From a bacterium (GTDB lineage: Bacteria > Zhuqueibacterota > Zhuqueibacteria > Residuimicrobiales > Oceaniaggregativiventaceae), in NCBI GenBank assembly GCA_029565675.1, contig JAKQNP010000007.1:49766-113765 (forward strand): a stretch of 64,000 nucleotides of DNA. The letters run 5' to 3'. Below are positions 35,210-44,110 of the stretch, piece after piece (the stretch's first letter is position 1; each line of letters begins with the position of its first letter). The translations under genes were made by a program, and so were the position numbers. The notes below the pieces were generated by a model. That model searched no databases. It worked only from the letters and a program-made list of their open reading frames with translations, and had not been told where the DNA came from.

Positions 35210-35531
35210 ATGAACTAAAAGATTTATATCTGATCAAATGCTTGCCAATGAGGGACATCGGCCAAGACAACTGCAACAACAACAGCGCAAATTGTCTCGG
35301 ATTTGAATCCAATCGATACCCAACAAAAGTCGCTTCGAGTTATGGATAGAACTGAGCTTGGTGATAGGTGTTCGTCAGACAAAGGGACATTGTTGAAATT
35401 TGGCATTCTGGTGATGGTGTTGAATCCGGTTTGGCAAAAGAACAAACAAGGATGAAGCAAATTTGTACCGAGTGGATACAAAGCTTGAGTTTTTCCGACA
35501 ACCCCAATCGCTTTCAGCTATTGGGGTTTTT
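35210..35531 (+). ncRNA. Putative small RNA or small-ORF transcript
   Basis: The 35135-35630 gap holds a promoter, about 300 bases without a long ORF and a strong terminator, which together define a short independent transcript. A 37-codon frame at 35342-35455 (hydrophobic segment LLKFGILVMVLNPVW) and a 33-codon frame at 35248 exist but lack good ribosome-binding sites. It does not resemble 6S RNA, tmRNA or RNase P RNA. Confidence 0.35.
35502..35531 (+). terminator. Intrinsic terminator
   Basis: CCCCAAT at 35502-35508 pairs with ATTGGGG at 35520-35526, followed by five T. It lies 100 bases before carA and 370 bases after rmlA. Confidence 0.8.
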
Positions 35532-35630
35532 ATTAGGGATCCGTTAGTCGAGAGGTTTGCATGGCGACGGTGAACAGGCGAGATCCCCAAGGTGGCAGAC
35601 GCTTTTTAGATAGTTATTCAAGGAGAACCG

Positions 35631-36704
35631 ATGGAATCACGAAAGGTCAAAGCGCGTCTGGAATTGGAAGACGGCTCTGTTTTTCACGGGTATTCTTTCG
35701 GGGCGCAAAAATCGGTCGCCGGTGAGGTGGTTTTTAACACCTCCATGGTCGGCTACCCTGAAAGTTTAACCGACCCATCCTATCACGGTCAGATTCTGGT
35801 CATGACCTATCCGTTGGTGGGCAATTACGGCGTCCCGCACCACAACACCCTGGATCAACTGGATCGCTGGTTCGAATCGGATCGGGTTCATATAACCGGA
35901 TTGGTGGTGTCCGAATACAGCTCTGCTTATCACCATTGGAGCGCTGCGCAAAGCCTCGGAGATTGGCTGAAAGAGCACGATGTGCCGGGCCTGTCCGGCA
36001 TCGATACGCGCATGCTGACCAAGCGGTTGCGCGATGAAGGCACGCGGCTGGGCCGGATCCGGTTCTTCACCGATGAGATCGGTTTTTATGATCCCAACAA
36101 AACCAATCTGGTCGAGGAGGTCAGCATCCGCGAACCGATTGAAGAGGGTTCGGGCAGTAAAACCGTGTTGCTGATCGATTGCGGATGCAAGATCAATATT
36201 GTGCGATCATTGTTGGCCTATAACCTTCGCGTGCGGCGCGTTCCATGGGATTACGATTTTACCAATGAGAAATTTGACGGTCTGTTGATTTCCAATGGTC
36301 CCGGCGATCCCAAAATGTGCGGCGTCACCATTCGCCACATCCAGTCGGTCCTTGAACGCAACATTCCGACATTTGGCATCTGCCTGGGCAATCAATTGCT
36401 GGCTTTGGCCGCCGGCGCCGATACTTACAAGCTTAAATTTGGACATCGCAGTCAAAATCAGCCCTGTATTGAAGTGGGAACCAAGCGATTTTATATCACT
36501 TCACAGAATCATGGTTTTGCGGTCGACGGCCGCACCCTGCCAAAGGGGTGGGAACCATGGTTCGTCAACGCCAACGACGGCACCAATGAAGGGATTCGGC
36601 ATCGCACAAAACCCTTTATCAGTGTCCAATTCCATCCAGAAGCCGCACCGGGGCCGACCGATGCACAACTGCTTTTCGACGATTTTTACAGGATGCTAGG
36701 ATGA
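35631..36704 (+). CDS. carA: Carbamoyl phosphate synthase small subunit
   Basis: Glutamine amidotransferase subunit that supplies ammonia to CarB. The N-terminal domain has LEDGSVFHGYSFGA and FNTSMVGYPESLTDPSY. The class I amidotransferase domain holds the nucleophile cysteine in TFGICLGNQLLALAAG and the His/Glu pair in VQFHPEAAPGP. Length 357 residues, slightly short but complete. An AAGGAGA site precedes the ATG. It overlaps carB by four bases. Confidence 0.95.
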   Translation: MESRKVKARLELEDGSVFHGYSFGAQKSVAGEVVFNTSMVGYPESLTDPSYHGQILVMTYPLVGNYGVPHHNTLDQLDRWFESDRVHITGLVVSEYSSAYHHWSAAQSLGDWLKEHDVPGLSGIDTRMLTKRLRDEGTRLGRIRFFTDEIGFYDPNKTNLVEEVSIREPIEEGSGSKTVLLIDCGCKINIVRSLLAYNLRVRRVPWDYDFTNEKFDGLLISNGPGDPKMCGVTIRHIQSVLERNIPTFGICLGNQLLALAAGADTYKLKFGHRSQNQPCIEVGTKRFYITSQNHGFAVDGRTLPKGWEPWFVNANDGTNEGIRHRTKPFISVQFHPEAAPGPTDAQLLFDDFYRMLG

Positions 36705-39700
36705 TACAAAAACCGAAAAAGGTTCTGATTCTTGGGAGCTCGGCGCTGAAAATCGGTGAGGCCGGCGAATTCGATTATTCCGGCAGCCAGGCCATTAAAG
36801 CGCTGAAGGAAGAAGGGGTGGCGACTGTTTTGGTCAACCCCAATATTGCCACCATTCAGACTTCGGATTATCTGGCCGATGAGGTTTACTTTTTGCCGGT
36901 AACGCCCTATTTCGTCGAACAAGTGATCAAAAAGGAAAAGCCGGATGGAATATTATTGGGGTTTGGCGGCCAGACTGCCCTGAACTGCGGGGTTGCGCTC
37001 GAGACCGAAGGCATTCTGCGCCGCTATGGGGTGAGCGTTCTCGGCACTTCGGTCGAAACGATCATGAACACTGAAGACCGGGAACGTTTTATCGGCAAAC
37101 TCAATGAAATCAATATTAAAACACCGCGCAGTTTTGCGGTGAACAGCGTCGAGGATGCAATCAAGCGCGCAGAGGAGATCGGTTTTCCGGTCATGATTCG
37201 CATTGCCTATGCTTTGGGCGGCTTGGGTTCCGGTCTGTGCCGCAAACCCAAAGACGTTCAGGAATTGGCACAAAAAGCGCTTTCCTACACGCCCCAGATT
37301 TTGGTGGAAGAGTATCTGCTAGGCTGGAAGGAGATCGAATACGAGATTGTTCGCGATCGCTATGACAATTGCCTGGCGGTATGCAACATGGAAAACTTTG
37401 ATCCTATGGGCATACATACCGGCGAAAGCATTGTGGTCGCTCCCAGCCAGACTCTGACCTATCACGAATACCACAAGTTGCGCGAAATCGCGATCGCCAC
37501 GGTTCGTCATCTCGGCATCGTCGGTGAGTGCAACATTCAGTATGCCCTTGATCCGCGTTCAGAGGACTACCGGGTTATCGAGATCAATGCCCGTCTGTCG
37601 CGCAGTTCAGCGCTGGCCTCGAAAGCAACCGGTTATCCATTGGCTGCGGTGGCGGCCAAATTGGCGCTCGGCTATGGCCTGAGCGAACTGCAAAATTCGA
37701 TAACCCGAGTGACGCAGGCCTGTTTTGAACCGGCCTTGGATTATGTGGTGGTCAAGATTCCTCGCTGGGACTTGAAAAAATTTCGTCTGGTTTCCAAAAA
37801 GATCGGCTCGGGTATGAAGTCGGTGGGCGAGGTCATGGCGATCGGGCGCAAATTCGAAGAAGCGCTGCAAAAGGGATTGCGCATGCTCGAAATCGGCGTC
37901 AACGGCCTGGTTTGCAACAAAGAGATGGAATTTGGGGATCTGAGCGAAGAGCTGTCCGAGCCTACTGACCTGCGCATCTTTGCCATTCCGGAAGCGTTGA
38001 AGAAAGGCTATTCGATCGACAAGATTTATGAACTCACCCATATCGACAAGTGGTTCCTGTACAAAGTGGCCAACATTGTCGAAATCGAAGGCCAATTGCG
38101 TCAGGTGGGGGAGCAGCGCTGTTCGCGGGAATTGTTGCTCGAAGCCAAACAGTATGGTTTTTCCGACAATCAGATTGCCCGCGCTCTGGGTGCGACTCCG
38201 GAAAACGTGCGGCAACTGCGCAAAAATTACAAGCTGTCGCCGGTGGTCAAGCAGATCGACACGCTGGCCGCGGAGTATCCGGCGCAGACCAATTATCTCT
38301 ATCTGACCTATAACGGTCAGGAAGACGATATCGATTTTCTGGCGCGCAATTCAGTGATGGTGTTGGGAAGCGGCGCCTATCGCATCGGCAGCTCAGTGGA
38401 ATTCGACTGGTGCTGCGTCAATTCGGTCAAGACGCTCAAGCAACTCGATTATCACACAATCATGGTCAACTACAACCCCGAGACCGTGAGCACCGACTAT
38501 GACGAATGCGACAAGCTCTACTTCGACGAGATCACGTTTGAATCCGTGATGGAAATCGCCGAAAAGGAAAAACCGATCGGCATCATCATTTCCATGGGCG
38601 GGCAGATTCCCAACAATCTAGCTCTCAAGCTGCATCAGGCCGGGGTGCGAATTCTTGGCACCAGCCCGTTGAGCATCGACAATGCTGAGGACCGCCACAA
38701 GTTTTCCCAATTGCTGGATGAACTAAAGATCGACCAGCCGGAATGGAAAGAGTTAAAGACCACTTCTGAAGCGATTGCGTTTGCCCAAAGAGTCGGCTAT
38801 CCTGTCCTTGTCCGTCCATCTTATGTTTTAAGCGGTGCGGCAATGAGTGTCGCTTCGACCGACGCCGAGTTGGAGAAATTTCTGACCAAAGCGGTGAATG
38901 TTTCCAGCGATCATCCAGTTGTGATCACCAAGTTCATCGAAAATGCCAAAGAGATCGAATGCGATGCGGTTGCACAAGAAGGCGAACTGTTGGTCTATGC
39001 CATTTCTGAGCATGTCGAAAATGCGGGTGTGCATTCAGGCGATGCCACAATGGTTTTACCGCCGCAGCGGACTTTTTTGGAGACCACCAGACGGGTAAAG
39101 AAGATCGCGCGCGCCATCGCCCATGCTTTGCGCATAAATGGCCCGTTCAACATCCAGTTTGTGGCAAAAAACAACGAGGTCAAAGTCATCGAGTGCAATC
39201 TGCGCGCGTCGCGCAGTTTTCCGTTTGTTTCCAAGATATTCAAGCTGAATCTTATAGATTTGGCAACGAGAGCGATTATGGGCCATCATGTTCCGCGAAT
39301 CGATCGCTCGGTTTTTGACCTCGAGTACGTCGGGGTCAAGGCGCCACAGTTCTCCTTTACCCGCCTGGCCGGCGCTGATCCCACCGTAGGGGTGGAAATG
39401 GCCTCCACTGGAGAAGTCGCTTGTATTGGCGACGATTTTGACGAAGCTTTTCTCAAGTCGCTCCTGTCGGTCGGTTATCGCCTGCCGATCAAGCGCGTGC
39501 TGATGTCCACCGGACCCATCGAAAGCAAAGCGGAATTTCTGCAGAGCACCCGTATGTTGCATGAACTCGGCATCGAATTTTACGCCACCGGCGGAACCAG
39601 CAAGTTCATGCAGGACAACGGCATTCCGGTGACGAAATTACACTGGCCGTTGAGCGGACGAAAACCCAATGTGCTCGACATTATCGCGGAGAAAAAAATC

Positions 39701-39892
39701 GATCTGGTCATCAATATTCCAAAAAACTATCAAGAAGAAGAATTGACCAACGACTATATCATCCGGCGCAAAGCAGTCGATTTCGCCATCCCGCTTTTTA
39801 CCAATCTGCAGCTTGCCCGCCGGTTCGTCGAAGCGATCAATCGACTGGGTATCAAAGACCTGCAGATCAAAAGCTGGCGGGAGTACGAATGA
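36701..39892 (+). CDS. carB: Carbamoyl phosphate synthase large subunit
   Basis: Makes carbamoyl phosphate from bicarbonate, ammonia and two ATP for arginine and pyrimidine synthesis; ArgF at 4.9 kb is one consumer. The 1063-residue protein shows the internal duplication: the first ATP-grasp half begins VLILGSSALKIGEAGEFDYS and the second VMVLGSGAYRIGSSVEFDW. The oligomerisation domain is in the middle and the C-terminal MGS-like allosteric domain ends the protein (FYATGGTSKFMQDNGI). All expected domains are present. Confidence 0.96.
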   Translation: MIQKPKKVLILGSSALKIGEAGEFDYSGSQAIKALKEEGVATVLVNPNIATIQTSDYLADEVYFLPVTPYFVEQVIKKEKPDGILLGFGGQTALNCGVALETEGILRRYGVSVLGTSVETIMNTEDRERFIGKLNEINIKTPRSFAVNSVEDAIKRAEEIGFPVMIRIAYALGGLGSGLCRKPKDVQELAQKALSYTPQILVEEYLLGWKEIEYEIVRDRYDNCLAVCNMENFDPMGIHTGESIVVAPSQTLTYHEYHKLREIAIATVRHLGIVGECNIQYALDPRSEDYRVIEINARLSRSSALASKATGYPLAAVAAKLALGYGLSELQNSITRVTQACFEPALDYVVVKIPRWDLKKFRLVSKKIGSGMKSVGEVMAIGRKFEEALQKGLRMLEIGVNGLVCNKEMEFGDLSEELSEPTDLRIFAIPEALKKGYSIDKIYELTHIDKWFLYKVANIVEIEGQLRQVGEQRCSRELLLEAKQYGFSDNQIARALGATPENVRQLRKNYKLSPVVKQIDTLAAEYPAQTNYLYLTYNGQEDDIDFLARNSVMVLGSGAYRIGSSVEFDWCCVNSVKTLKQLDYHTIMVNYNPETVSTDYDECDKLYFDEITFESVMEIAEKEKPIGIIISMGGQIPNNLALKLHQAGVRILGTSPLSIDNAEDRHKFSQLLDELKIDQPEWKELKTTSEAIAFAQRVGYPVLVRPSYVLSGAAMSVASTDAELEKFLTKAVNVSSDHPVVITKFIENAKEIECDAVAQEGELLVYAISEHVENAGVHSGDATMVLPPQRTFLETTRRVKKIARAIAHALRINGPFNIQFVAKNNEVKVIECNLRASRSFPFVSKIFKLNLIDLATRAIMGHHVPRIDRSVFDLEYVGVKAPQFSFTRLAGADPTVGVEMASTGEVACIGDDFDEAFLKSLLSVGYRLPIKRVLMSTGPIESKAEFLQSTRMLHELGIEFYATGGTSKFMQDNGIPVTKLHWPLSGRKPNVLDIIAEKKIDLVINIPKNYQEEELTNDYIIRRKAVDFAIPLFTNLQLARRFVEAINRLGIKDLQIKSWREYE

Positions 39893-40032
39893 TCGTGCGC
39901 ACATTGCCAATGTCTGTTTGCTGACTGTCGCACGCGAGGTCGGTGACACCCAACTGCAAAAATTGACCGAACTGGCACAGTGAATGGAATTTGGTACAAC
40001 TGTGATTGGCTGAATTGCACCTGGAATAAATA

Positions 40033-40773
40033 ATGAGCAAACCTTTGACCATATGGCGCGATTTCTGGCGGTGTGCGCATCGCGGAGCCAGCGGTTGGGC
40101 GCCGGAAAACACGCTGGCTGCCATGCATCTGGCTCTGCAGATGGGTGCCAACAGCCTGGAGCTGGATGTGCACCTGAGTTCCGACCATGAACCTGTGGTC
40201 CTGCACGACGACACTCTGGATCGCACCACCAATGGCAGCGGTTTGGTGCGGCAGTATAGCCTTGTCGAATTGCAAAAGCTTGACGCAGGCAGCTGGTTCG
40301 GCGCCGAGTTTAGCGGCGAAAAATTGCCGACCTTGCAACAGGTGATCGATCAGACCGGAAAAGCGCGGCTCAACATCGAAATCAAAGGCGGTGCAGACAC
40401 GGCGATCGTTGCCGAGGCTGTGGTTGCGCAAATCAGAGCCAATAAGGCAGAAAAGAGATCATTGGTCACCTCTTTTGATGAGCAAGCCTTGCAGGCCGTC
40501 AAACAAATCGCTCCGCAAATACCGGTTGGTTTGATCGCATTTAACCGACGTCCGGATTTGCTGACCGGTGACTGGGAAGCGGTGAGTTGCCATTATGAAT
40601 TTGTCGACGAACCGTTTGTGCGTGCGGTGCGCGATTCGGGCAAGCACCTTTTGGTCTGGACAGTCAATGAGATCGATGAGATGCGGCGGCTGTTGAATCT
40701 CGACGTCGACGGTATGATCAGTAATTATCCCGACCGTCTGCAATGCGCCTGCGAAAACCGCAAAACGACGTGA
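40033..40773 (+). CDS. ugpQ: Glycerophosphodiester phosphodiesterase
   Basis: Hydrolyses glycerophosphodiesters to glycerol 3-phosphate and an alcohol. A 246-residue protein with the GDPD motifs: CAHRGASGWAPENT (catalytic His and Arg, Glu), LELDVHLSSD and VVLHDDTLDRTT. No signal peptide is present, so it is the cytoplasmic UgpQ type rather than periplasmic GlpQ. It is the last backbone gene before the tRNA pair and the island. Confidence 0.9.
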   Translation: MSKPLTIWRDFWRCAHRGASGWAPENTLAAMHLALQMGANSLELDVHLSSDHEPVVLHDDTLDRTTNGSGLVRQYSLVELQKLDAGSWFGAEFSGEKLPTLQQVIDQTGKARLNIEIKGGADTAIVAEAVVAQIRANKAEKRSLVTSFDEQALQAVKQIAPQIPVGLIAFNRRPDLLTGDWEAVSCHYEFVDEPFVRAVRDSGKHLLVWTVNEIDEMRRLLNLDVDGMISNYPDRLQCACENRKTT

Positions 40774-40791
40774 TAAACACTGCAAAAAAAC

Positions 40792-40820
40792 TTGACATTT
40801 AGCCCTAATTGTTGTACATT
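40792..40820 (+). promoter_or_regulatory. Sigma-70 promoter of the tRNA-His/tRNA-Glu unit
   Basis: Consensus TTGACA at 40792-40797, exactly 17 bases, then TACATT at 40815-40820, 28 bases before the first tRNA. A near-consensus stable-RNA promoter. Confidence 0.8.
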
Positions 40821-40848
40821 TTACGGCTTTAGAAAAAAGTGTTTGATG

Positions 40849-40922
40849 GTGGGTGTAGCTCAGGTGGCTAGAGCACCAGATTGTGGCTCTGGAGGCCGCG
40901 GGTTCAAGTCCCGTCACTCACC
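40849..40922 (+). tRNA. tRNA-His (GTG)
   Basis: Full cloverleaf. Acceptor GTGGGTG 40849-40855 pairs with CACTCAC 40915-40921; the anticodon stem CCAGA/TCTGG encloses loop TTGTGGC with anticodon GTG. The discriminator is C73 (40922) and a G at 40848 can serve as G-1, the two identity elements of tRNA-His. CCA is not fully encoded. Confidence 0.95.
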
Positions 40923-42527
40923 CACTGAATAAAAAGCAACGCGCCCCCATCGTCTAGGGGTTAGGACACAGGATTTTCGATCCTGCAGCAGGGGTTCGAA
41001 TCCCCTTGGGGGTGCCAAAGGTGAAAGGTTGTCAATTTTGACAACCTTTTGCTGTTTAATGGCACCTAAATTATTGATATTACTTGTAAGTAACTCAAAG
41101 ACCTCATTTCTTTTCAGAGTTCGATAAGTCTTTCCATCGAATGTTAGTTTTTCATGAAATATCGAACTCAAAATTTTCTGTTTTACATCCACCCTTGCTT
41201 CATTATAATATCCATCCAAGTTATAGAGCAATGAAAAACCATAATCAATATAATTCATAAATTCAGAGCTCACGGATAAAAGCCGTGCGCGTTCATCTTT
41301 GAATCTATTTATTTCACTTTCATATCTGCTTTTTGCTTTGCTGTATGTGGACGCTTCAATTTGATCTTTAAAAAACTTGTCTTCAACATTCTCTATCAAA
41401 TTTTGAAATTCTTGAATTTGTTTATCTATTCTGGCAAGTTCTCTTTTCTTATCAACTTCATCTTTTTTGAAGACGTCCTCAACAATGTGATAATAAAGAT
41501 TCATAATTTCAGGCGGGATTTGAAATTGATTGAGATATTGGATGAATTGAATATTCGCTTGATCCGCTCTGAACCGTTCAGGACATCCATGTTGACAATG
41601 ATAGTAAAAATGTCTTGTTCCTGTTTTTGATGTCGAAGCACTCCCTGTCAACTTTCCGCCGCACTGTCTGCAAATAAGAAATCCCCTCAAAGGCAAGTTC
41701 TCGTTTAATTGGCTTTTTGGATTCATTGTTTTCTTTCGACCTGAAATAACTTTTTGAACTGTGTTAAAGAACTCTTGAGACACCAAAGGTTCATGCATCC
41801 CATTTACAATTTCTTCAGGTTCATCTTTCCAGGCTTCAATTCGAATTTTTCCCATATAGACGACATTTCGAATCATCTTGTGAAAGCCGTTAGGGGAAAA
41901 GTATAAGCCCTTTTTATGTACTTTTTTCCGCACCTCTTCAATACTGTAAATTCCTTTGGCTAATTCTTCGAATGCGTACTTAATCAAATCTGCATCTTCA
42001 TTTGGCACCAAATAAGATTTTCCATTCCGCTGTTCCCAAGAATAGCCTTTTGGAATTTTACCGTTCCAAAATCCATTCCTGCGGGCTTGTCTCATTCCGC
42101 GTTTTGTGTTTAATCCCCGCCGTTCATTCTCCACCTGTGGAAGTACCATATTGAGGATGTAAGGAATCCAGTTTTCAGGCGCTTCGAGATCATAATTTTG
42201 GTCCAGAGTGCGAAATTCAAGACCATATTTGCCTAAAAGTTGAATCATGCTTAATGATTCAGCAACGTTTCGAGAAAAACGATCCATCCGAACACAAAGG
42301 AAAACAGTCGCCTTGATTTTACCTGTTTTCAAATCATTTAGCATTCTTTGAAAATCGGGTCTATTAAAATTCTTTGCTGAATGATCATCTTGATAATGAG
42401 CGATTATTTCCCATCCCGCTTTTTCGGAGTAAGCTCTAAGCCGTTTTTCCTGGTCCTGTAAACTAAAGCCACTTTCTCTTTGTTCATCCGTCGAGACGCG
42501 GGTATAAATGACAGCTTTTCTGTTCAT
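40914..42527 (-). CDS. Large serine recombinase (integrase) of the island
   Basis: A 537-residue site-specific recombinase. The resolvase domain has the catalytic serine in YTRVSTDEQ (Ser12) and RMDRFSRN (80-87). A recombinase domain covers about 140-270, a zinc ribbon has C287/C290 and C311/C315, and a coiled coil covers about 355-415. From residue 504 on, the frame runs antisense across tRNA-Glu (giving GFEPLLQDRKSCVLTPRRWG) and stops in tRNA-His; that tail comes from the target DNA and is probably not native. So this end is the left attachment site. Its AT-rich composition differs from both the backbone and the defence genes. Confidence 0.9.
   Translation of the reverse strand: MNRKAVIYTRVSTDEQRESGFSLQDQEKRLRAYSEKAGWEIIAHYQDDHSAKNFNRPDFQRMLNDLKTGKIKATVFLCVRMDRFSRNVAESLSMIQLLGKYGLEFRTLDQNYDLEAPENWIPYILNMVLPQVENERRGLNTKRGMRQARRNGFWNGKIPKGYSWEQRNGKSYLVPNEDADLIKYAFEELAKGIYSIEEVRKKVHKKGLYFSPNGFHKMIRNVVYMGKIRIEAWKDEPEEIVNGMHEPLVSQEFFNTVQKVISGRKKTMNPKSQLNENLPLRGFLICRQCGGKLTGSASTSKTGTRHFYYHCQHGCPERFRADQANIQFIQYLNQFQIPPEIMNLYYHIVEDVFKKDEVDKKRELARIDKQIQEFQNLIENVEDKFFKDQIEASTYSKAKSRYESEINRFKDERARLLSVSSEFMNYIDYGFSLLYNLDGYYNEARVDVKQKILSSIFHEKLTFDGKTYRTLKRNEVFELLTSNINNLGAIKQQKVVKIDNLSPLAPPRGFEPLLQDRKSCVLTPRRWGRVAFYSVGE
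40943..41017 (+). tRNA. tRNA-Glu (TTC), island attachment site
   Basis: Cloverleaf with acceptor GCCCCCA 40943-40949 paired to TGGGGGT, anticodon stem CAGGA/TCCTG, loop TTTTCGA with anticodon TTC, T-arm GGGGTTCGAATCCCC and an encoded CCA (41015-41017). The island recombinase frame reads antisense through it, so its 3' part is the likely attachment core. The gene is intact after integration. Confidence 0.95.
41024..41050 (+). terminator. Terminator of the tRNA unit, inside the recombinase reading frame
   Basis: A 12-bp perfect inverted repeat, AAAGGTTGTCAA at 41024-41035 with TTGACAACCTTT at 41038-41049 and a two-base loop, ending in a T-run. It starts seven bases after tRNA-Glu. On the other strand it codes for KVVKIDNL of the recombinase. 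Confidence 0.7.
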
Positions 42528-42669
42528 CTACTAGATCCGCTTTAAAGTTGGTGTGATCAATCTCTGCCAGTCGATAAAGAAGAGTTCTTAAAAGTTTTAC
42601 TTCTTCTTCTGAATACCTTTTTCCACTTCCGTTTTCAAGGATTGTCTTGCATTCTGAAATTGACAGCAT
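42484..42669 (-). CDS. Small protein upstream of and overlapping the recombinase
   Basis: A 61-residue protein whose 3' end overlaps the recombinase start by 44 bases. It has a helical look (SGKRYSEEEVKLLRTLLYRLAEID) and an acidic C-terminus. Small ORFs in this position are common before serine recombinases of this type, and the overlap suggests translational coupling. It may act as a recombination directionality or accessory factor; that is inference. ATG 42669. Confidence 0.6.
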   Translation of the reverse strand: MLSISECKTILENGSGKRYSEEEVKLLRTLLYRLAEIDHTNFKADLVDEQKSCHLYPRLDG

Positions 42670-42748
42670 TTCATATCCGCCCGAAATGATGCCCTTCTGT
42701 TTTCTACAGTAAGGTCATTGGCACGGAGTATGCGGGTTTTTCCCATCA

Positions 42749-43600
42749 TCATGTGGCTTCAAATTTCTTTTTTACAGTCTTGTTGATGTAGACAATATTT
42801 CCGTTATTTTGCTTTATTTCTATATTTTGATACTTATCCTCTTTAAGGATATCGATGATTCTTCTCTCCACTTTTTCCGATCTAGAAGCTTCGAGCATTT
42901 CAATTTGACCATCATTCAATTTTATTTTGATACTCTCGAAATTCTGCATTCGTATCATGGACATTAACTCGAATTCACTTGGGTTTAAATAAAGGTTATG
43001 TTCAAATTGTGGTTTTAAATCTAAGTCGGCATAAATTTCTTGCAGTATATAATTTAAACTAATACGGATACAATTTCCGAATAACCTTAATTGTGTACCA
43101 AGATTTAATTGAACATCCGAGAGAGGTTCAGCCCTTCCATCTTCAAATACAAGTAAGAAACAGGGAACTCTGCTTGTGAAAGCCCTTGCCACATAGAACT
43201 CCAATAATGGATATTCTGAACCATCAAATCCTTTGCCACCTGTTAGTTTTTTTCGAGCTTTCTGTATCTTTTCAATCGGCAACCCGAATTTTCTCAATTC
43301 CACTACTAACCTAAGCCAAATTAAATCCATGATACTGAATTTTCTCCATCCCTTGCCTTCGGGACGTTCAGCCTCCAACAAGCCGTTTTTCTCCCAGTTG
43401 TTTAGAACTCGGCTGGTAACATCATCGATATTCAGTCTATTATCCTTTTCATTTAACATTTGAGAAAATCGTTTGCCGACATCTGATGTAAAATGATCTG
43501 CATACGCTAACCAAAAATCAATATTTCTGAGTATGCTAAAATTATCGAACTCGCCACTTACTCTTTCCGCTAAAGTTTTTTTATTTAATAATGTTCCCAT
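42749..43600 (-). CDS. MerR-like winged-helix regulator of the island
   Basis: A 283-residue protein. Residues about 55-120 form a MerR-type helix-turn-helix with wing and helix (NIDDVTSRVLNNWEKNGLLEA, GWRKFSIMDLIWLRLVVELR, GLPIEKIQKA). The rest has no cysteine-rich effector site; it is a mixed alpha/beta region with charged repeats (EIKQNNGNIVYINKTV). AT-rich like the recombinase, and probably the element's own regulator. Four phased ATGYAA motifs lie just upstream and may be its operator. Confidence 0.65.
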   Translation of the reverse strand: MGTLLNKKTLAERVSGEFDNFSILRNIDFWLAYADHFTSDVGKRFSQMLNEKDNRLNIDDVTSRVLNNWEKNGLLEAERPEGKGWRKFSIMDLIWLRLVVELRKFGLPIEKIQKARKKLTGGKGFDGSEYPLLEFYVARAFTSRVPCFLLVFEDGRAEPLSDVQLNLGTQLRLFGNCIRISLNYILQEIYADLDLKPQFEHNLYLNPSEFELMSMIRMQNFESIKIKLNDGQIEMLEASRSEKVERRIIDILKEDKYQNIEIKQNNGNIVYINKTVKKKFEAT

Positions 43601-43623
43601 TGTGTATAATCCTTGATTGAATC

Positions 43624-43690
43624 ATGCAAATACTTTACAGCAATGTAACATAATATGGTAAAATGTAATAAAACATTCCCTAAAATGCAA
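43624..43690. repeat. Four phased ATGYAA repeats upstream of the MerR-like gene
   Basis: ATGCAA at 43624, ATGTAA at 43643, ATGTAA at 43663 and ATGCAA at 43685; starts are 19, 20 and 22 bases apart, close to two helical turns. The two outer-right copies extend to TAAAATG(T/C)AA. They sit within 90 bases of the start of the MerR-like gene, as expected for an operator. Confidence 0.4.
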
Positions 43691-43758
43691 CACATATTTT
43701 ATTCTTTGGAGTAATCAAAGGATGGTGGAAATGTAGGAAAAAATATTATCATCACGTG

Positions 43759-43896
43759 TTAGCGGCGTTGCTTTTCCTCTTCCGGTGCATCAGGATGTTT
43801 GCTGTCTAGTTTCATGATCTCGCGAAGTATATCCGGCTCTGTGAATTGGCGTGGATTGAGTTTAGGATAAGGACAAATATCTAACTCGAGGACAAG
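43759..43896 (-). pseudogene. Short 3' remnant of an unidentified gene
   Basis: A 45-codon stop-to-stop frame ending in TAA (complement of 43759-43761). The product is protein-like (PYPKLNPRQFTEPDIL, MKLDSKHPDAPEEEKQRR) and ends in a charged tail typical of a true C-terminus, but the beginning is missing. It lies just after the remnant at 43904-44110 and in the same direction. Below the usual gene-calling length; could be chance. Confidence 0.35.
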
Positions 43897-43903
43897 TTAA
43901 TTC

Positions 43904-44110
43904 TTAGGGGAGATCAGCGATTGCATTTTCCTCAAGTGAATTATCGGTGTCCATTGTTTCGTATGCCTCAGAAACGCGATCCGTGATATCCTGTATTGCA
44001 TGGTGATTAAGAAAGGGAATTGGGATTTCCTTCAACTCTTCTGGAACGATGAGCAGCACGTACATGCTATATCGGAATGCTGTGATTATTGGATAACTGA
44101 TTTTGAGGGA
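43904..44110 (-). pseudogene. C-terminal remnant of a restriction specificity-subunit-like protein
   Basis: A 68-codon frame ending in TAA (complement of 43904-43906). It reads YPIITAFRYSMYV, then VPEELKEIPIPFLNHHAIQDI, DRVSEAYETMDTDNSLEENAI. The sequence of a target-recognition end, an L-K-x-I-P-I-P-x-L turn, a Q/I-helix and a coiled coil ending in E-E-x-A-I is the C-terminal pattern of HsdS and related specificity or methylase subunits. Upstream codons are lost in stops. It suggests that an RM-type system once preceded the present array here. Confidence 0.45.

Noticed and set aside
39893..39983. Protein-like open frame directly after carB (AHIANVCLLTVAREVGDTQ...)
   Set aside because: Only about 30 codons, no start codon, overlaps the carB end out of frame; too short to support a gene or relic.
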